64,000 bases of DNA from Isoetes taiwanensis (lineage: Eukaryota; Streptophyta; Lycopodiopsida; Isoetales; Isoetaceae): positions 2,365,842 to 2,429,841 of the forward strand of contig JAJEKV010000050.1 in the NCBI GenBank assembly GCA_021234155.1, written 5' to 3'. Position numbers and translations under genes: made by a program. A model generated the notes under the pieces. It did no database searches and had not been told where the DNA came from. It saw only the letters and a program-made list of their open reading frames with translations. This document shows, one piece after another, positions 57,682 to 64,000 of this stretch (the stretch's first letter is position 1; every line of letters begins with the position of its first letter).

Positions 57682-58896
57682 ATGGCCATCACCAAGAGCG
57701 CTCCAGATCCAACCACCTTGAGCATCGTGGAGATCTATGCCATGATTGCTAAGCACATGGCTACTGACCCAGCCCTCATTGACATCTTGTTGGATGAGCT
57801 GGTCAACAGGTTTGAGAACAACGATAGGATTCCATATCCTATCTATCACTTCTCAGAGCCATTCCTCATCCGGCTGAACCTACGCCACCCCATATACCAT
57901 TGTTGAGCAACTGATATGGTGATGATGCTCATCAAATTTTATCCGCCGGAAAGGGGAAGGCCATACGGAGGGAGGAAGATGTCGCAGGCAGGGCCGTCAT
58001 CGGGGTTTGGCCAGAGAGGATGACCACAGGGAGATTGAGCGGGCCGACACGGCAGCCCGGGGAAAGGAGTAGTGTATTACCTCGGGGGCGGCTTTGTTGG
58101 CCATTGATGGTCGCACCATCGAGGTTCCCCATACCATTGGCATGAGGGTTCCAATAGTTTTGAATGGGGAGAAATCCCCGACATCAGCTTAGAGTATCCG
58201 ATAACTATTCGTGATAGATATGGGTCTCATGCTGCCAAACCGCACTCCACGCGAACTTAACCGACGCGGTCGAGCCCAAATTTTGCTCAGTTCAGAAGAT
58301 CCGAGGAGAGCCCGAAGAATCCGAGAAACTTGAGCAGGAGGAGCGGACCGGCAAAGAAGAGGCAGGTGCATTCGGGAGTGGGCCGGGCCCACCCCAACGC
58401 ATCGACTATCAAGCACCGGGCGAAGGCCATCGCCCATAAGGCCTAGGCAATACAAGGAGAAATTAAGGACCGCCGGGGCTTTTGGCAAGAAGACGAGTGC
58501 CGCCGAGGAGGCAGGGCTGGTGGACAACTCCCCACCGGTTGCCGGAGCTAAGACGGTGCCGGGCAGACCGACGGGCCACCAGAAAGCCCAGCGCAGACAA
58601 ATGGAAGCCTCACCGTACCGACCCTGACCGTAGCATTGCGGAAATCCGCAAATTTCGAAGTCTACCACCTTCCGAGGAAGCTACCTTTTCACAGGGCGGT
58701 ACGTGAGATCGCACAGCAGTTCAAGACCGATCTCCGTTTCCAGACCTTTGCCATTTTGGCGCTCCAAGAGGCTGCTGAAGCCTACTTGGTGGCACTTTTT
58801 GGTGACGCCAATCTTTGCGCTATCCACGCAAAGAGGGTCACTATAATGCCTAAGGATCTAGCCCTCGCCCGTAGGATACGGGGGGAGCAACCTTAG
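57682..58896 (+). pseudogene. E2 ORF1: histone H3-like protein, frameshifted
   Basis: The ORF begins MAITKSAPDPTTLS at ATG 57682, which weakly resembles the E1 start (MARTKQTAR...) and closes at 57906. A GC-rich degenerate insert region follows. The H3 part starts with [19 protein letters not shown] at 58605, clearly the H3 segment before and through the alpha-N helix. A frameshift near 58665 follows, then [37 protein letters not shown] and [16 protein letters not shown] to the stop at 58896. By hand alignment 58 of 71 core residues equal canonical plant H3, more than in E1. The product cannot be made from this copy without correction. Followed by AATAAA at 58942. Confidence 0.85.
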
Positions 58897-58941
58897 CCTA
58901 CTTGCGGGAGTCCGCATTTGTAAATATTTCTTGTAATATTT

Positions 58942-58947
58942 AATAAA
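58942..58947 (+). terminator. Poly(A)-signal-like AATAAA after the H3-like ORF
   Basis: AATAAA lies 46 bases after the stop, with TGTAA-type upstream motifs (tgtaaatatttcttgtaata). This looks like a plant 3'-end region. Confidence 0.45.
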
Positions 58948-59096
58948 GAGACTTTTATTTTGAATTAAAAAGTTTAATGATTTCCATGTTAAAAATAAAA
59001 TAAAATGCTGACGTCAGCGTTAATAAAAAGGGTTTAAACGTGGACTTTTGAGGTTATTCCAAACGTTTCTTCTCCTCTCTCCTCCCTTCTAGCGCC

Positions 59097-60499
59097 ATGG
59101 CTGCCGCCGCCGACCTTGCCGCCTGGTACCATGATGGAGAGAAATGGGATCCACAAGTTCCCTTTGATCTGCTGCAACCTTTGCTATGCCAACGCATAGA
59201 TCTCCTTACCAATATGCAGCGGCATCCGGACTACGCCGGATTCCTTGATTTCTACATGGAGGAAATCCTTCCTCTGTGTATTCCTCTTGGGGATCCTCCC
59301 CAGCTGTACTTGGAGCGGGAGATAGTCCGGCAGATGTTAGGTGGGGACACACATGCTTATGACGTCTTGAAGGGGAAACTCCGATGGGGTAAACATCCAC
59401 CCGCTGGTCCAAAGATCGTGGGGCAGCAATATCTGGAAGCTACTTTTGCCCTAGCCATCCTCATGGACCAATACGTTGAGGATGAGACCTTGCCTCTAGA
59501 GAAGGGCAACCGCCGTAATCCTCCGGTGAGGGGGGATGAGCATATAGGAATGGGCGACTTTGGCGTTGGAAAGAGCTAGCGGAGGAGTTACCACATCGCC
59601 GTGAGCAAGCTATAGGCTTTGTCGGGGTTAGACGGCCTTCCGGCATATATCACCAAGGGCAAGAGTACCTTCTCTTGGATGATATTATCCGACTTATCAC
59701 ATGGTGGTTTGGATTCGAATGCAAGCGCAAGGACCATGTACTTTTACGAGCTTATGGAGTATTGCATGGATGATTTTATCGACTTCACTTCCACCGAAGC
59801 TTCCTTCGGAGGTGCACCACCGCTCAGGTTCCTCGGGGAGACCATAGAGCCGGCGGAGACTCTATTACGCCTTCGAGACTTAAGTGATGCGTGAACCAAA
59901 CGCAACTTTGCACTGTGATGCCTTCCGGCTATGGGACCTCACGCCCCAAACATTAATATGGTTGAGGTTCCCTCCGACTCGGATGATGAGGGTGAAGATT
60001 TATATCATAACCCTAAGACAAGAAGGAGGAGCAGCAGGAGCTCAAGGAGGAAGAAGTCCCCATGGACTTGGATAAGGAAGTGGCGAGATCTCGAGACTCA
60101 TAAGGGAAGGTCTTTGGGTAACCACCTTACCCGTTTCTTTTGTCGGCCTTCAAATACGGGCAAGTCCTCTTCATAGCCCGGGATCTAGGGCCAGAGGCTG
60201 AAGCTTCATGGTGGGCCCTCCGTGCACTCTCTACACTGGCCGGCCACAAGAAGCTTCCCTATCGTACGTTTACGTATGTACTCGTACGACGGGATCTCGC
60301 CCTGACGGCCTTGGGCCAGGATATTGCGCCTTGGATGGGCATGAAGCTCCTCACGGCAGCTCCATTGGTCGTTGCCTATCCACCGGAGGTTGCATCTGTT
60401 GCGGCTGCCACAGTAGACCCTGGGGTAACTCTGCTGAGACACCGACCGCCTCCACCACCTCCTAGGGCCAGGGATAAAGAGGCAGGGCCTAGTTCTTAG
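59097..60499 (+). pseudogene. E2 ORF2: counterpart of E1 ORF2, frameshifted
   Basis: It begins MAAAADLAAWYHDGEKW at ATG 59097 (E1: MATADFRRWY). The segment QQYLEATFALAILMDQYVED near 59430 matches E1 KYFSYTAALAIFLSHRAE. After a frame change near 59567, WKELAEELPHRREQAIGF and GQEYLLLDDI match E1 LAEEELPNFE and GEEYLLLSDI. The last part, in a further frame (60140-60499), reads YGQVLFIARDLGPEAE...LRALSTLAG and ends Pro-rich. No domain is recognised. At least two frameshifts are needed. The conservation between E1 and E2 shows that the ORF was under selection in an ancestor. Confidence 0.65.
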
Positions 60500-60711
60500 A
60501 CTAATGGTGCTATACAATTTTTGTTTATATATATATATATACGTGTATTTATGAGATTTTGCATTGGCCATTGTTTGGACCAGATTGAAAAATGGTGTAC
60601 CTTATTTACTTATTAAATACAAAGTTCTCTTGATGAGTGTAACTGAATTGTGTTTTTTTTATGACATCCTCTTCAAAAGCATTAAAGTTTAGATTATAGT
60701 GGAGTTACAAA

Positions 60712-61200
60712 ATGTTCTCTATTCATTCCAACTATGTTGCAGAGGAAACCATTTGGGAATATGAGGAAAGAATCACCGATATGGTTAGGAGAGACGATCC
60801 CGGACCACCGGATCAAGACTATGGCCAGAGATATGGTGAATATCCAGAGTGGGAGGAAGGCTATGAGATCGAACCACCGCCGCCAGGAGAACTCTACGAC
60901 CCTGACAAAGGGCTGGAGATAGTTAACATCCTTAGGGATCGAGCTTTTGAAGATCTGAAGATGACCCTGTGTCGTACCTGGGACTACTGGAATATGAGCA
61001 GGCACGAAGCCTTCGAGGACGCCAACGACCACCTTTGGCAACTCTTTTATGCTATGCGAAGGCTCTTTAACCTTCTGATTATCAGCCCGACATGGGAGTA
61101 CCAAGCAATCATTGTCCAAGCCTGGGCACGCTATAAACTCGTCCGAGCTGTACGGGAAAGTACCCGCTACGCGATCCTGTACCCCTTCGCCAACCCCTAG
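60712..61200 (+). CDS. E2 ORF3: unknown 162-residue protein, intact, absent from E1
   Basis: An uninterrupted ORF starting MFSIHSNYVAEETIWEYEER at ATG 60712 and ending LYPFANP at 61200. It is acidic and aromatic-rich in the first half (YGEYPEWEEGYEIEPPPP). The second half looks helical (HLWQLFYAMRRLFNLLIIS). No family is recognised. It lies between ORF2 and gag; in E1 only about 140 bp separate these two genes, so it was lost from E1 or gained by E2. An AATAAAA-like signal follows near 61339. It is the best-preserved accessory ORF of E2. An alternative is that it is the detached N-terminus of E2 gag, but the E1 gag start does not resemble it. Confidence 0.6.
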   Translation: MFSIHSNYVAEETIWEYEERITDMVRRDDPGPPDQDYGQRYGEYPEWEEGYEIEPPPPGELYDPDKGLEIVNILRDRAFEDLKMTLCRTWDYWNMSRHEAFEDANDHLWQLFYAMRRLFNLLIISPTWEYQAIIVQAWARYKLVRAVRESTRYAILYPFANP

Positions 61201-61429
61201 GCTTGGTCTCTTCCGTTATGTTTTCTTGGTTGCTGTTACGCTGTGTGCGAATAGAACTTTAAGAGTTTCCACTGTATCATACCTACTTTCGTCTCAACCC
61301 ATGTACCAATCAACTTGTTTTGTACTCAACTTGAATGAAATAAAAATATTGTTTTCTGTTTGTATATTCTTTTTTGTCTCGATTATTTTAAAAGGATTGT
61401 ACATTAATGTAAATCTGCTTGTATGTTCA

Positions 61430-62690
61430 TGAATGCTCCTTATAGACGGTGTACGTAACGCCGCTTGGCAAACACCCTCCAATGCCAGTAGGCTCACCCC
61501 TGAACAAGAATTGATGTTAATGAAGAGGCAACTCGGCGAATTATAGGCCTATGTGTTGCATACCAATCCACTGCAACAAACTCAGGAGGACGGACCGGAA
61601 TTACCTCCGCGACCATTGAGTCCACCTGCACAACAGCCATCTTCTCCCAGAGCTAGCCCTGTACCTATACAAAGGAGGACTCATCCTAAGCGTCATCGAA
61701 GTTCCTCTAAGGATAGTGCCGCTTCCTCACATTCAACCACTTCGGTGTCTTCGGGGTCATCGCTATCAGACAGTGACCATTCGAGGCGTAAGGATAAGGA
61801 ATACCGGAAAACCGTTGACACAGCCATAACTAGTATATGGAAGAACCGGAAGCTGGCCCAGTTTGATGGGAAATCCAGAGGAGGCTTGAATGCAGAATCT
61901 TGGTTGGATGAGATGAAGGAATTTGGGAAATCCTATGGAATGACGGAGAAGGATACAGGGAAGGTCGCGACCACCAACCTTACCGGAGCTGCCCGTATTT
62001 GGTGGAAGGGTTATGCCAGAGCCAAGCACCTGGACAGGAGCAGATGCAAGTTCAAAAAGTTCGCTAAGGCTTTTAAATCGCATTATGTGCCTCGTGCGCA
62101 CAAATGCCAACAATTGATTCCTTCTACAGGTTGGAAAGGAAGGGCATGTCCGCTCGAGCCTACACGGATGAATTTATGCGCTTAAGGTTGTATGTACCGG
62201 GAATGAATGAAAAAAAAGGGCGTGAGGGCTACATTGAAGGGTTGGCCCCATCCATTAAACGCATGGTCAAGGCCATAGACCCAAAATCGAGCGCGCGAGG
62301 CGGGAAGCTAAGGCATTAAGCCTCGAGGAGGACACGCCAAGGAACCAAGATCCGCGACCGCCTCCTTACTGCAGCAGCCCACGCCTGCCCACGCCTTTAC
62401 AAACCCGTTCGCCAAGTCCGGGGCCCTCTCAAAGACAATTCTTCGGCCGCCAGGAGAAGAAAGTCGCCAAAGACGCCCGGATAAGCGTAACAATGCCGGC
62501 AAGGAAATTCGGGCCTCTTCACGGTCCCATTCCTAAAGAGGCCGTGAGAACAGCTCGGCCGGGATAAGGCATGCTACTGTGTGTATGAGGCACGGACACT
62601 TCATGCACTTGCCCGTACGCGTCGCAGACGCCTACCGGTGGCCATGGCCGACCTTGATTGGGAAGATCTGAGTCCAATCTCCTCACGGAG
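61430..62690 (+). pseudogene. E2 Gag, frameshifted
   Basis: The first part (LTPEQELMLMKRQLGEL, near 61490-61540) matches E1 [13 protein letters not shown] and ends at a TAG. A Ser/Arg/Lys-rich stretch follows. The capsid domain reads [42 protein letters not shown]; a frame change near 62105 leads to YTDEFMRLRLYVPGMNEKKG. The segment to 62690 is degenerate and the expected zinc knuckle near 62570-62610 is no longer readable. Compared with E1 it has the same domain order and length but is clearly more decayed. Confidence 0.8.
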
Positions 62691-64000
62691 GACGAGGCTC
62701 CCCGAGTACATTTCACCCGGTCGTCTCATATTCTTGCCGCTATAGAAACAGGCAACGCTGAAAGTCAGCCTTCTGTTATTTCTACAATAGGCCAAGTAGA
62801 CAGTAAGCCTTTTATAATTTTGATGGACACGGGTAGTACGCATAATTTTGCTTCTCCTAGAATGGCCCAGGTACTGCATCTGGAAACGTTGAGATCCCGA
62901 CCTAAGCCAGTCACATTAGCCAGTGGTAAGATCAGACACACTCATGGCCGCCGTATTAACCTTAAGATGCAGTTGCCAGGTGCACCAGTTGCCTTGGGTG
63001 CGGAGTTAATGGACATTGGCAAATATGATCTTATTGTTGGAATGGAGGGCATATGCATGCTACACCCTGCCATTTTTGGAACCTGCCAAAGTACCTGCAC
63101 TAGGTACTTTTGGAGTGGGTACTATTTTCTTGTTCTTTTGGTCAAAACTAATTCAAAAGTTCAATATAAAATGTCAAAAGCATATCAATATTCAAGGTTA
63201 AGATAGAGATAATACTATTGGAGGCCAAAATGAATGCATTCAATTTAACATTTGTAGTTATTGAGATATTATAAAAGTACCCAGTACCCAGTATTGGGTA
63301 CTTTTTTAGGTAGTTTTATGGTTCCTAAATGGTACTTTTTTTGATAGGGTGTAGCATGCTTATGCCCTGGAGTTTTTAACATCTGCCAAGGCCAACATAG
63401 ACTGTGAGAAACGGGAGGTCACCTTCAACGCCGCTAATGGAGCACGTGTGACTATAAAAGGTGATTCATTCCACTTCGCTATGCAGTCAATGTCAATAAA
63501 GAAGTTAGAAAAAGCTATACGCAGGAATGAACTCCTTTGCCTCATTACACTTGCCTCCATTGAGTCTGACTCCAAGCAGAAGCAAGTAATCGACGCCTTA
63601 CCACCAGACATTGCTATCCTTCTTCGAGAGTTTAGCGATCTTTTTCCAGATGAGATCCATAAGCTTCCTCCTTTCAGAGGGGTAGAATGTGAGATAACTC
63701 TTGAACCGGGTACTAAGCCTACCAGCAAGGCCCCGTACCGAATGAGCCCTCCAGAGTTAGCGGAGCTTAAGAAACAACTAGAAGAGTTACTGAACCTGGG
63801 GTTTATTCGGCCCAGTGTTTCACCATTTAACGCTCCTATTCTTTTTGTCAAGAAGAAAGATGGCTCCTTAAGGATGTGTATTGATTATAGGCAACTCAAT
63901 AAGCATACCATCAAGAATCGCTATGCTTTGCCTAGGGCAGATGATCTTATGGACCAGTTACAAGGGGCAAAATATTTCTCAAAGATTGATTTGCGCTCCG
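62691..64000 (+). CDS. E2 Pol: protease and RT N-terminus, interrupted by a MITE
   Basis: The protease has [14 protein letters not shown] near 62820 (DTG catalytic) and YDLIVGME near 63030. A 321-bp MITE then interrupts it. After the insertion the frame resumes [14 protein letters not shown] at 63372, and RT begins: [19 protein letters not shown] near 63640, [17 protein letters not shown] near 63870 and SKIDLRS at the window edge. If the MITE and one TSD copy are ignored, the frame is continuous. RT is close to E1 RT in every readable block, confirming the two elements as one family. The catalytic YxDD box lies beyond the window. Confidence 0.9.
63047..63367. mobile_element. MITE-like element, 321 bp, with 4-bp target duplication
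   Basis: Terminal inverted repeats GGGCATATGCATGCTACACC (left) and GGGCATAAGCATGCTACACC (inverse of right) match in 21 of 22 positions over their full length. They are flanked by TGGA on both sides (63043-63046 and 63368-63371). Inside are several GGTACT/AGTACC motifs. There is no coding capacity. Removing the element and one TGGA restores the pol frame, so the ends are exact. Confidence 0.9.

Larger units (their letters stand above)
55318..64000 (+). mobile_element. Ty3/gypsy element E2 encoding a histone H3-like protein (5' part, runs off window)
   Basis: It starts TGTGACGTTCC, like E1. The LTR runs to about 56931. A GC-rich leader follows, then the H3-like ORF1, ORF2, an extra ORF3, gag, protease and RT up to the window edge. 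Gene order matches E1 except for ORF3. It carries more damage in ORF1 and ORF2 than E1 and has a MITE in pol. Only the 5' target flank (GCGAC) is visible. Confidence 0.88.

Overview
This window is nuclear DNA from a land plant with a large, repeat-rich genome. Evidence: one plant-type gene of about 18 short exons with GT-AG introns, Ty3/gypsy and Ty1/copia LTR retrotransposons, a LINE, MITE-like elements, a decayed DNA transposon, and long (TC)n tracts. I see no bacterial operons, rRNA or tRNA genes. The repeat mix would suit a non-flowering plant (fern, lycophyte or gymnosperm), but the sequence alone does not settle the species.

Layout. 1-5.2 kb: T-rich diverged long-period repeats and two (TC)n tracts. 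5.2-10 kb: a decayed DNA-transposon-like unit, with a transposase-like gene (+) converging on a partner gene with a zinc-binding domain (-). 10-15.7 kb: no recognised gene, several local duplications. 15.7-23.2 kb: a full-length Ty3/gypsy element with LTRs of 361 and 331 bp, an extra RNase H domain placed before the reverse transcriptase, and a mutated integrase. 23-30 kb: intergenic, with a MITE and a Ty1/copia gag relic. 30.2-46.4 kb: a host gene on the minus strand encoding an ELKS/Rab6-interacting/CAST-like coiled-coil protein. Its 18 exons keep phase throughout, giving about 623 residues, and a complete but decayed LINE lies antisense in intron 12. 46.4-46.8 kb: a MITE just upstream of that gene.

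The remarkable part is 47.2-64 kb. Two related Ty3/gypsy elements (E1 and E2) are nested: E2 is inserted in the pol gene of E1. Before gag-pol, each encodes a protein ending in a histone H3 fold. In E1 the ORF is intact (416 residues). After Met removal it would start exactly like histone H3 (ARTKQTAR), but with Val in place of Lys9. A long acidic/basic coiled-coil insert follows, then the complete H3 alpha-N helix and histone fold. In E2 the H3 fold is closer to canonical H3 (58 of 71 core residues by my hand alignment), but the ORF is frameshifted.

Both elements share a second ORF of unknown function, and E2 has a third. In E1, the H3 ORF and ORF2 are each preceded by a pair of about 67-nt hairpins and a TATAAATA box. 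Plant-like AATAAA signals follow several of these ORFs. This suggests the accessory genes may be transcribed as independent units inside the retrotransposon. I know of no described retrotransposon family carrying histone H3, and this is my main candidate for an undescribed system.
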